A DNA stretch of 64,000 nt from Streptomyces sp. NRRL S-455 (GTDB taxonomy: Bacteria; Actinomycetota; Actinomycetes; Streptomycetales; Streptomycetaceae), in the NCBI RefSeq assembly GCF_000717875.1, contig NZ_JOCT01000028.1:1-64000 (forward strand), read 5' to 3'. Both the position numbers and the translations under genes were made by a program. Numbering within the stretch: position 1 is the stretch's first letter; the number at the start of each line of letters is the position of its first letter. Under the pieces are notes generated by a model. The model was not told where the DNA came from and did not search any database. It saw only the letters and a program-made list of their open reading frames with translations. Positions 56,929 to 64,000 of this stretch are shown piece after piece.

Positions 56929-57289
56929 TTAGGACTTGCTTGGGATGGTGAGGGTTTGGTGTAGGTGATGAGATGGTCCGCCAATGCCCTTTTCCTGAGT
57001 GCTGGTTGAGGTCGGATCGAGGGGCGGTTTTCAGCCACATGGAGACCTCACAGCGTGGGCACAAATTACTCACGCGTAATGTTTGCAGTGTGAACGCGGC
57101 GGAGTTGGGCCCGATTTGACCTTGAACGGTCAGTATGAGGGGGCGTGCGGCCCGTCATCTACGCGCGTCCTGAACTCGGCCTTGTGTGCTCCCCGTTGTC
57201 CTCGGAATAGTGGGCGCTCGTCAACGAAGCCTTCCGGTTCGTGAGGTCCCCACAACCTCCCGGACCGACCCCCCACAGGAGGACACGAG

Positions 57290-58372
57290 TTGAAGCACCG
57301 ACGCATACCCAAGCGGCGTGCAGCCGTGGCAGGTGGCGGTATAGCCGCCCTCGTCGCCGCGGGAGTCACCTTGCAGTCCGCGAACGCGAGCGAGACGCCT
57401 GAGGTCTCCGCGCCCAAGACCCTGTCGGTCGCGGCGGCCGGAAAGCTCGCCTCGACGCTGGCCCAGGACCTGGGCGGCGACGCGGCCGGGACGTACTACG
57501 ACACGAAGAGCAAGAGTCTCGTGGTGAACGTGCTCGACGAGGCCGCCGCCGATGCGGTCGAGAAGGCCGGCGCCAAGGCGAGAGTCGTGGCGAACTCCCT
57601 CGCCGAACTCAAGAGCGCCCGCAGCACGCTGAAGACGGACGCGACGATTCCGGGCACCTCCTGGGTGACCGACCCGACGACGAACAAGGTCGTCGTGACC
57701 GCCGACCGCACGGTCTCCAAGGCCGAGTGGGCGAAGCTGACGAAGGTCGTCGACGGGCTCGGTGCGAAGGCCGAACTCAAGCGGACGAAGGGGGAGTACA
57801 AGCCCTTCATCGCCGGTGGTGACGCCATCACCGGCGGCAGTGGCCGCTGCTCGCTCGGCTTCAACGTGGTCAAGGGCGGCGAGCCGTTCTTCCTGACCGC
57901 CGGGCACTGCACCGAGGGCATCTCCACGTGGTCGGACTCCAGCGGCAAGGAGATCGGCACCAACGCGGACTCCAGCTTCCCGGGTGACGACTACGGGCTG
58001 GTCAAGTACACCGCGGAGGTGGCTCACCCGAGTGAGGTGAACCTCTACAACGGCTCGACGCAGAAGATCTCGGGCGCGGCCGAGGCGACCGTCGGCATGG
58101 AGGTCACGCGGAGCGGGTCGACGACCCAGGTGCACGACGGGAAGGTCACGGGGCTGGACGCCACCGTGAACTACGGCAACGGTGACATCGTGAACGGTCT
58201 GATCCAGACCGACGTGTGCGCGGAGCCCGGTGACAGTGGTGGTTCGCTCTTCTCGGGCAGCAACGCGATCGGACTCACGTCCGGTGGCAGTGGTGACTGC
58301 ACCTCCGGTGGGGAGACGTTCTTCCAGCCGGTGACGGAGGCGCTGTCGGCGACCGGGACCGAGATCGGCTGA
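57290..58372 (+). CDS. Secreted serine protease, streptogrisin D-like (360 aa)
   Basis: Second S1E prepro-protease. Signal peptide ([19 protein letters not shown]), a longer pro-region of ~125 residues with an alpha-lytic-protease prodomain-like segment ([32 protein letters not shown]), and a mature domain from about [15 protein letters not shown]. Triad: [25 protein letters not shown]. The TTG start has AGGAGG 9 bases upstream. Related to its upstream neighbour but with the longer pro-part, so probably an old duplication. Confidence 0.95.
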   Translation: MKHRRIPKRRAAVAGGGIAALVAAGVTLQSANASETPEVSAPKTLSVAAAGKLASTLAQDLGGDAAGTYYDTKSKSLVVNVLDEAAADAVEKAGAKARVVANSLAELKSARSTLKTDATIPGTSWVTDPTTNKVVVTADRTVSKAEWAKLTKVVDGLGAKAELKRTKGEYKPFIAGGDAITGGSGRCSLGFNVVKGGEPFFLTAGHCTEGISTWSDSSGKEIGTNADSSFPGDDYGLVKYTAEVAHPSEVNLYNGSTQKISGAAEATVGMEVTRSGSTTQVHDGKVTGLDATVNYGNGDIVNGLIQTDVCAEPGDSGGSLFSGSNAIGLTSGGSGDCTSGGETFFQPVTEALSATGTEIG

Positions 58373-58391
58373 GTCGGTTCCTGGGCTTGTG

Positions 58392-58428
58392 GCCCCGTCC
58401 CTCTCTGTGTGAGGGGCGGGGCTGTTTT
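58392..58428 (+). terminator. Terminator after the second protease
   Basis: GCCCCGTCCCTC (58392-58403) pairs with GAGGGGCGGGGC (58411-58422) with one G-U pair, then TGTTTTCG. Confidence 0.9.
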
Positions 58429-58562
58429 CGTGCCTGCGGCGGCCTGTGGCTGCTTCGGTGGGGGTGCGCGTAGCGCGTTGCGCCGGGTGGTGGGTCGGGG
58501 CCGTGCCGGGGGGTGTCCGTCCTCGGAACGGCGCGATGGGGTGTCACACCGACTGACTGTCC

Positions 58563-58576
58563 GTTGACGCGTCAAC
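58563..58576. promoter_or_regulatory. Perfect 14-bp palindrome GTTGACGCGTCAAC
   Basis: It lies in the 440-bp gap between the second protease and dnaE2. Possible operator; no regulator suggested. The rest of the gap apart from the terminator and LexA box shows no gene. Confidence 0.4.
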
Positions 58577-58765
58577 CAGCTGCGGGCGACACCCCCCGAC
58601 ACGTCCCCTTCCGTGCGTACGCGGGTGCGGGCCGCCGGGGGTCCCCGTTCTTCGGCTGCATGGCTCCGCGGTCAGGGGAGACTCGGTGTTTGCGCAGGTG
58701 GGGTGGGGTTGAGCGGGTGTCGCACATGCATTCGAGATTTGGTCTATGGTGGGGGTGAGGTAGCT

Positions 58766-58781
58766 GGGAACAAACGTTCGA
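58766..58781. promoter_or_regulatory. LexA (SOS) box upstream of dnaE2
   Basis: GGGAACAAACGTTCGA matches the actinobacterial LexA site TCGAACNNNNGTTCGA in 10 of 12 fixed positions; the right half is perfect. It lies 33 bp before the preferred dnaE2 start and is flanked by direct repeats TAGCTGGG (58761-58768 and 58782-58789). SOS induction of the dnaE2-dinB2 pair is predicted. Confidence 0.72.
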
Positions 58782-58814
58782 TAGCTGGGTGGGTCACGAG
58801 TGCGGGAGGTGCGT

Positions 58815-61800
58815 GTGCCGGGGTTCACGCATCTGCACACCGTCTCCGGGTTCTCCTTGCGATATGGGGCCTCGCATCCGGAACGGCTGGCCGAGTGTGC
58901 CTCCGGGCGGGGTATGGAGGCCTTGGCTCTGACGGATCGCGACACGCTGGCCGGTGCTGTCCGGTTCGCGAAGGCCTGCGCGAAGGCGGGGGTTCGTCCG
59001 GTGTTCGGGGCGGATCTGGCGGTGGCGGGAGTGGAGCCTGCCGAGCGTGGTGCGCGGAGTCGGCGTCGGGTCCCGGTGCGGGGCGGTGCCTTTGTCGAAG
59101 AATCGGCGCCTCGTGTGACCTTCCTCGCCCGGGATGGTGGCCGGGGGTGGGGTGAGCTGTGCCGGCTCGTCTCCGCCGCGCATGAGGGGGAGGGGACGCC
59201 CCTGCTGCCTTGGGAGCGCAATCGTGCCGAGGGGCTGTTCGTACTGCTCGGGCCCGACTCGGAGGTGGGGCGCGCCCTGGCCGCCGGACGTCCCGACCGG
59301 GCCGCGAGGCTGCTCGTGCCCTGGCGGGAGGTCTATGGCGACGCCCTGAGGCTGGAGGCCGTCTGGCATGGCCGGAAAGGTACGGGTCCCGGATCTTTGC
59401 GGCTGGCCGCCCGTACCCTCGGGTTCGCCGCCGAGCAGCGGATCCGGCCCGTGCTCAGCAACGCCGTGCGGTACGCCGACCCGGGGCTGGGACCGGTCGT
59501 CGACGTCCTGGACGCCGCCCGCCGGCTGGTGCCCGTCGACCCGGCCAAGGGGCTGGACTCCGGTGAGGCCTGGCTCAAGGGCGCGGGGGCCATGGCCGGG
59601 GTGGCTGAGCGGATCGTGGAGGCCGCGGGGTTCCGGCGGGACACCGCTCACCGGCTGGTGGAGCAGACCGAGGCCACGGCCGCCGAGTGCGTGGTCGATC
59701 CGGAGGACGACCTGGGGATCGGGAGCGTTCACTTCCCCGAGCCGCACCTGGTCGGTGCCGGGGGGCGTACCGCCCAGCGGACGCTGGCCTCACGGGCGGC
59801 GGCGGGGATGGTGCTGCGCGGGTACGACCGGAGGCGGGAGTACTGGGAGCGGATGCACCATGAGCTGGACATCATCGCTCATCACGGCTTCGCCTCCTAC
59901 TTCCTGACCGTTGCCCGGGTGGTCGACGACGTGCGGGAGATGGGGATTCGGGTCGCGGCCCGGGGGTCCGGGGCGGGGTCGCTCGTCAATCATCTGCTCG
60001 GGATCGCGCACGCCGATCCGATCGAGCACCGGCTGCTGATGGAGCGGTTCCTGTCGAAGGAGCGGGTGGTGCTGCCCGACATCGACATCGACGTGGAGTC
60101 CGCGCGCCGGCTGGAGGTCTACCGCGCGATCATCGACCGGTTCGGCACCGAGCGGGTCGCGACGGTCGCGATGCCGGAGACGTACCGCGTGCGGCATGCG
60201 ATCCGGGACGTGGGGGCCGCCCTGTCCATGGACCCGGCCGAGATCGACCGGGTGGCCAAGTCCTTCCCTCACATCCGGGCGCGGGACGCCCGTGCGGCGC
60301 TGGAGGAGCTGCCCGAGCTGCGTGCGCTGGCGGGGGAGAAGGAGAAGTACGGCAGGCTGTGGGAGCTGGTCGAGGCCCTGGACGCCCTGCCCCGAGGGGT
60401 GGCCATGCACCCGTGCGGGGTGCTGCTGTCCGACGCCTCTCTGCTGGCGCGTACGCCGGTCATGCCGACCAGTGGCGAGGGTCTCCCGATGTCGCAGTTC
60501 GACAAGGACGACGTCGAGGATCTCGGGCTGCTCAAACTGGACGTGCTGGGCGTGCGGATGCAGTCGGCCATGGCGCACGCCGTGTCGGAAGTGGAGCGGG
60601 TGTCGGGGGTCAGGGTCGACCTGGACGGGCTGCCGCCGGGGGATCCGGAGACCTACCGGCTGATCCGGTCCACCGAGACGCTCGGCTGCTTCCAGATCGA
60701 GTCGCCGGGGCAGCGGGACCTGGTCGGGCGGCTCCAGCCGGCCACCTTCCACGATCTCGTCGTCGACATCTCGCTGTTCCGGCCGGGGCCGGTGGCCGCC
60801 GACATGGTGCGGCCGTTCATCGAGGCACGGCACGGGCGGGCGCCGATCCGCTATCCGCACCCGGATCTGGAGGAGCCGCTGCGGGACACCTACGGGGTCG
60901 TCGTCTTCCACGAGCAGATCATCGACATCGTCGACATCATGACCGGCTGCGGGCGTGGCGAGGCGGACCGGGTGCGGCGCGGGCTGTCGGACCCGGAGTC
61001 GCAGGAGCGGATCAAGGTGTGGTTCGCACAGCACGCGGCGGCGAACGGATACGACGCGGAAACGATTCAGCGGACCTGGGAGATCGTCGAGGCCTTCGGG
61101 TCGTACGGCTTCTGCAAGGCACACGCGGTCGCCTTCGCCGTGCCGACGTACCAGTCGGCCTGGCTGAAAGCGCATCACCCCGCCGCTTTCTACGCCGGGC
61201 TGCTGACGCACGATCCCGGGATGTACCCGAAGCGGCTGCTGCTGGCGGACGCGCGGCGGCGCGGGGTGCCGGTGCTGCCGCTGGACGTGAACAAGTCGGG
61301 GGTCGCACACTGTATCGAACTGGTGTCTGATCGATGGGGGTTGCGGCTGGCCCTCTCCGACGTGCACGGCATCAGTGAGGCCGAGGCGGCGCGGATCGCA
61401 GAAGGGCAGCCGTACGCCTCGCTGGTCGACTTCTGGGAGCGCGGCCGGCCCAGTCGCCCGCTGGCGCAGCGGCTCGCACAGGTCGGGGCGCTGGACGCGT
61501 TCGGCGCCAACCGCCGTGATCTGCAGCTGCATCTGACCGAGCTGCACCGGGGCGCGCGGGGCGCGGGCGGTGGGCAGCTGCCCTTGGCCGGGGGACGGAA
61601 GACCGCACCGGCCGGGCTGCCCGACCTCACCTCCTCGGAGCGGCTCAGTGCCGAGCTGGGCGTGCTGTCCATGGACGCCTCGCGCAATCTGATGGACGAT
61701 CACCGGGCGTTCCTCGACGAGCTGGGCGTGGTGTCCGCGCGGCGGCTGCGCGAGGCCCGGCACGGGGAGACGGTGCTGGTCGCGGGTGCCAAGGCGGCCA

Positions 61801-62309
61801 CCCAGACCCCGCCCATCCGGTCCGGCAAGCGGGTCATCTTCTCCACCCTGGACGACGGCACGGGCCTGGTCGACCTCGCCTTCTTCGACGACTCCCACGA
61901 CGCCTGCGCCCACACCGTCTTCCACTCCTGGCTGCTGCTGGTGCGCGGGGTGGTGCAGCGCCGCGGCCCGCGCAGCCTCAGCGTGGTGGGCGCCACCGCC
62001 TGGAACCTCGCGGAACTGCTGGAGGTGCGCCGGGAGGAAGGCCTGGAGGGCGTCGCGGCCCGGCTGGCCGGCGGCGACACCGGTGGCGATTCCGGCGACG
62101 ACGGTGAGGGGGCGGCGCGCCGGCGGCTGGCCGGCTCGGAGGGGGCGCCCGCGCCGGCGGGCTCCGCGGCCCAGGACCCGATGGAGCAGCGGAAGATCCG
62201 CATGTCCACCGGATACGAGATGCACCCCTGGGCCGATCTGCGTCCCGCGGGCGAAGGGCCCGCGGTGGGAAGGAAGTTGTGGCACCAGAGTCCGGGGAGT
62301 GCGGGATGA
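58815..62309 (+). CDS. dnaE2: Error-prone DNA polymerase III alpha subunit DnaE2/ImuC (1164 aa)
   Basis: C-family polymerase. PHP domain at the N-terminus (GFTHLHTVSGFSLRYGAS), catalytic PDIDIDV with acidic residues at 422, 424 and 426, palm/fingers blocks GVLLSDASLLARTPV, SQFDKDDVEDLGLLKLDVLG, RPGPVAADMVRPFIEARHG and YGVVVFHEQIIDI, then tandem HhH and an OB domain. QLPLAG at 921-926 resembles a beta-clamp-binding motif. GTG 58815 is preferred (GGGAGG upstream); GTG 58800 would add five residues. The stop overlaps the dinB2 ATG by 4 bp. Confidence 0.93.
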   Translation: MPGFTHLHTVSGFSLRYGASHPERLAECASGRGMEALALTDRDTLAGAVRFAKACAKAGVRPVFGADLAVAGVEPAERGARSRRRVPVRGGAFVEESAPRVTFLARDGGRGWGELCRLVSAAHEGEGTPLLPWERNRAEGLFVLLGPDSEVGRALAAGRPDRAARLLVPWREVYGDALRLEAVWHGRKGTGPGSLRLAARTLGFAAEQRIRPVLSNAVRYADPGLGPVVDVLDAARRLVPVDPAKGLDSGEAWLKGAGAMAGVAERIVEAAGFRRDTAHRLVEQTEATAAECVVDPEDDLGIGSVHFPEPHLVGAGGRTAQRTLASRAAAGMVLRGYDRRREYWERMHHELDIIAHHGFASYFLTVARVVDDVREMGIRVAARGSGAGSLVNHLLGIAHADPIEHRLLMERFLSKERVVLPDIDIDVESARRLEVYRAIIDRFGTERVATVAMPETYRVRHAIRDVGAALSMDPAEIDRVAKSFPHIRARDARAALEELPELRALAGEKEKYGRLWELVEALDALPRGVAMHPCGVLLSDASLLARTPVMPTSGEGLPMSQFDKDDVEDLGLLKLDVLGVRMQSAMAHAVSEVERVSGVRVDLDGLPPGDPETYRLIRSTETLGCFQIESPGQRDLVGRLQPATFHDLVVDISLFRPGPVAADMVRPFIEARHGRAPIRYPHPDLEEPLRDTYGVVVFHEQIIDIVDIMTGCGRGEADRVRRGLSDPESQERIKVWFAQHAAANGYDAETIQRTWEIVEAFGSYGFCKAHAVAFAVPTYQSAWLKAHHPAAFYAGLLTHDPGMYPKRLLLADARRRGVPVLPLDVNKSGVAHCIELVSDRWGLRLALSDVHGISEAEAARIAEGQPYASLVDFWERGRPSRPLAQRLAQVGALDAFGANRRDLQLHLTELHRGARGAGGGQLPLAGGRKTAPAGLPDLTSSERLSAELGVLSMDASRNLMDDHRAFLDELGVVSARRLREARHGETVLVAGAKAATQTPPIRSGKRVIFSTLDDGTGLVDLAFFDDSHDACAHTVFHSWLLLVRGVVQRRGPRSLSVVGATAWNLAELLEVRREEGLEGVAARLAGGDTGGDSGDDGEGAARRRLAGSEGAPAPAGSAAQDPMEQRKIRMSTGYEMHPWADLRPAGEGPAVGRKLWHQSPGSAG

Positions 62310-63289
62310 CCATCCTCTGCGTACGTTTCCAGCTGCCTCCGACGCGCGAGGCCGACCTGCCCCGGCTGCTCGGGATGCTGGAGGAGTTCACACCCGTCGT
62401 CCAGGCCCTGCCACCGGACGGGGCCCTGGCCGACCTGCGCGGCGCCGAGCGGTACTTCGGACGGGACGCCGTCGAGCTGGCCTCGGTGATCCGGGTCCGC
62501 TCGCTCGCGCTGTACGGCGTCGACTGCTTGATCGGGGCCGGGCCCGGACCGATGCTGGCCCGAGTCGCACTGCACGACGCCGTGCCCGGGGTGACGTGTG
62601 CGGTGCCCGAGGAGCAGGACGCCATCGCGGAGTTCCTCGCCGACCGGCCCGTCGGGGTGCTGCCCGGCGTGGGCGCCGCGACCTCCCGCACCCTGGCCGA
62701 CTACGGCCTCGACACCCTCGGCCGGGTCGCTGCCGCGCCGCTGTCCACGCTGCAGCGGCTGATCGGCGCGAAGGCCGGCCGTGAGCTGCGGGAGAAAGCC
62801 GGCGGCGTCGACCGCGGCCGGGTCGTACCGAACGCCGTCTCCAGCTCACTCGCGACGGAACGCCCCTTCGGACGCGACGAACTGGACCCGGACCGGCATC
62901 GCCGGGCGCTGCTGTCGGCCGCCGAGGAGATCGGCGCCCGGCTGCGCGCCCTGGACAAGGTCTGCCGCACGCTCACCCTCACCGTGCGGTACGCCGACCG
63001 CTCCGCGACCACCCGCAGCCGCGCACTGAGGGAACCGACCGCGCACTCGCCGGCGCTGACCAGGACCGCGTACGGCATGTACGAGGCGCTCGGCCTGCAA
63101 CGCGCCCGGGTCCGCGCGATCGCGCTGCGCGCCGAAGGGCTCAGCCCCGCCGACCAGGCCTCCTACCAGCTGACCTTCGACCCCGTGGACGAGAGGGTCC
63201 GCCGTATCGAGGAGGTCGCGGACCGGGCGCGGGCGAAGTTCGGGCCGCGGGCGGTGATGCCCGGGGGGCTAGCGGGGCGGGCGGCGTAG
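62306..63289 (+). CDS. dinB2: Y-family polymerase-like protein DinB2, apparently non-catalytic (327 aa)
   Basis: Y-family relative. The first strand reads MTILCVRFQL, so the catalytic Asp of motif I is Arg7; the motif III S-x-D-E position reads PPDGALADLRG (Glu replaced by Gly39). Only ~30 residues separate these motifs instead of ~100, so the fingers region appears missing. The thumb HhH (VGVLPGVGAATSRTLADYGLDTLGRV, residues 116-141) and little-finger domain (190-300) are present. ATGA overlap with dnaE2. I recall published work describing dinB2 with a 4-bp overlap and a role in telomere end patching. Sequence here resembles a shortened ImuB. Confidence 0.88.
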   Translation: MTILCVRFQLPPTREADLPRLLGMLEEFTPVVQALPPDGALADLRGAERYFGRDAVELASVIRVRSLALYGVDCLIGAGPGPMLARVALHDAVPGVTCAVPEEQDAIAEFLADRPVGVLPGVGAATSRTLADYGLDTLGRVAAAPLSTLQRLIGAKAGRELREKAGGVDRGRVVPNAVSSSLATERPFGRDELDPDRHRRALLSAAEEIGARLRALDKVCRTLTLTVRYADRSATTRSRALREPTAHSPALTRTAYGMYEALGLQRARVRAIALRAEGLSPADQASYQLTFDPVDERVRRIEEVADRARAKFGPRAVMPGGLAGRAA

Positions 63290-63305
63290 ATCCTCCCGCC
63301 TGACG

Positions 63306-63532
63306 TCAGTTGGCCCACGGCGGCGTGATGCGGGTGCCGTCGGCCAGTCGTGCCTCCAGGCCGACGGAGGTGGTGACCCAGGAGTACGCGGTCCGTTCGA
63401 TCGGATTCTCGACGGCCAGGGTGGCACCGGCGTTGATGATCACGGTGTCACCGGCCGTGATCCGGTCGGTGCGGCCGTCGAGGGTGATCAGCGGTTCGCC
63501 GTCGAGCAGGTGGAAGATCTCCTCCCGCCCCC
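63306..63532 (-). pseudogene. Cupin protein, 5'-truncated remnant
   Basis: The minus strand codes about 75 residues ending ITPPWAN-stop, with REEIFHLLDG, ITAGDTVIINAG and TAYSWVTTSVGLEARL, the second half of a small cupin barrel. No start codon precedes REEIF, and similarity ends near 63530, where the frame meets the MarR remnant. The N-terminal ~40 residues and promoter are missing. Confidence 0.75.
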
Positions 63533-63943
63533 CTGCTCGCCGCCGCCGGCGGGCTCACGCGGCGCATCAACGAGGGCGTGGACGCCCGTGGCTTCGAGGG
63601 GATGCGGCCCGCGCACGGGTTCGCCTTCGCCCGGCTCGCTCCGGACGGCGCGACGGTCACCGGGCTCGCCGCCCATCTCGGGGTGACCGAGCAGGCGGCC
63701 AGCCGGTTCGTCGATGAGATGGTCCGCAAGGGGTATGCCGAGCGGCGGCCGCACCCCGAGGACCCCCGGGCGCGGCTGGTCGTGCTGACCGAGCGCGCGT
63801 GGGCCTGTACGCGGGCGGCCGAGGACGCGGCCGCGGGTGCCGTGCGGGAGTGGGGCGAGGTGCTGGGGGAGGGTGAAATGCGAGTGCTACTGGAGCAGGT
63901 GCTGCGGATCACGCCTCGGGGGCCGGTGCGGCCCGCCTGGTGA
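63533..63943 (+). pseudogene. MarR-family regulator lacking its 5' end
   Basis: The plus frame reads LLAAAGGLTRRINEGVDARGFEGMRPAHGF at the start, then GATVTGLAAHLGVTEQAASRFVDEMVRKGYAERRPHPEDPRARLVVLT: a full MarR winged helix, ending at 63943. Upstream the frame has no ATG/GTG/TTG before an in-frame stop at 63485. A GTG at 63578 could allow a 121-residue product without the first helix, but has only a poor ribosome site. Confidence 0.7.
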
Positions 63944-63956
63944 GAGGGCGTCGGGT

Positions 63957-63976
63957 CAATCGTCCGTCGGCGATTG
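63957..63976 (+). terminator. Hairpin after the MarR remnant (Streptomyces GGCGATTGAGG repeat)
   Basis: CAATCG (63957-63962) pairs with CGATTG (63971-63976), followed by AGGCGGGAAGTTTTTA. The CGTCCGTCGGCGATTGAGG word is a common Streptomyces intergenic repeat. Confidence 0.6.
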
Positions 63977-64000
63977 AGGCGGGAAGTTTTTACTGACGCG

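Overview
This window is a piece of a high-GC actinobacterial chromosome, almost certainly Streptomyces. Evidence: third-codon GC bias on both strands, many GTG/TTG starts, TANNNT boxes directly before start codons, the 5S rRNA sequence, and a gene order I recognise from memory as the S. coelicolor pyrG-ald-scpAB-der-dnaE2 region. Part of that order is also the mycobacterial nagD-tlyA-nadK-recN-pyrG-nudix-parA-scpA-scpB-rluB-cmk-der block. Database coordinates were not checked.

Layout. 1-160: 3' end of a 5S rRNA gene and the rrn terminator. 222-4537: an RGG/RDD-repeat TPR protein, a DUF1015 protein and a NagD-type HAD phosphatase. 4621-7581: an iron-boxed FecCD-FecCD-ATPase siderophore importer. 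7565-11891: SCP2-like protein, small acidic protein, tlyA, nadK, recN. 12103-19299: accessory metabolic genes (GT4 glycosyltransferase, PucR regulator, F420-type oxidoreductase, FAD oxidase, GH15 hydrolase), with a 108-bp perfect-arm inverted-repeat element between the first two. 19816-25834: pyrG, ADP-ribose Nudix hydrolase, STAND/TPR protein, ald.

26216-31081 is a chromosome-segregation/ribosome operon: parA, a small ribbon-helix-helix-like gene, scpA, scpB, rluB. 31155-37270: ADP-ribosylglycohydrolase, Rieske lipoprotein, aroH-tyrA, cmk-plsC, der. 37340-39789: two Streptomyces-type hypotheticals and an Rpf-LysM muralytic enzyme. 39858-45874: a Liv-type ABC importer in unusual form. LivH, LivM and LivG are fused in one 974-residue protein, LivF has lost its Walker A lysine, and a binding-protein gene pair diverges from it. 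45913-55336: WYL regulator overlapping a stand-alone ctaD tail to tail, I78-like inhibitor, PAP2 phosphatase, PIG-V-like mannosyltransferase, DHA2 exporter, glutaryl-CoA-dehydrogenase-like ACAD, sflA (SepF-like). 55953-58372: two streptogrisin-type secreted proteases. 58766-63289: a LexA-boxed dnaE2-dinB2 pair. 63306-63943: two divergent genes (cupin, MarR) that have both lost their 5' ends.

Main points of interest. (1) The Liv importer predicts one canonical and one degenerate ATP site. (2) DinB2, coupled to DnaE2, lacks the Y-family catalytic acids and seems to lack the fingers region, so it looks like an ImuB-type adaptor. (3) The RGG-rich disordered protein sits next to the rRNA operon. 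(4) ParA is paired with a putative RHH partner ahead of scpAB. No phage, IS element, CRISPR array or tRNA gene was found. Motif calls are by eye, and coordinates of small sites are good to a few bases.
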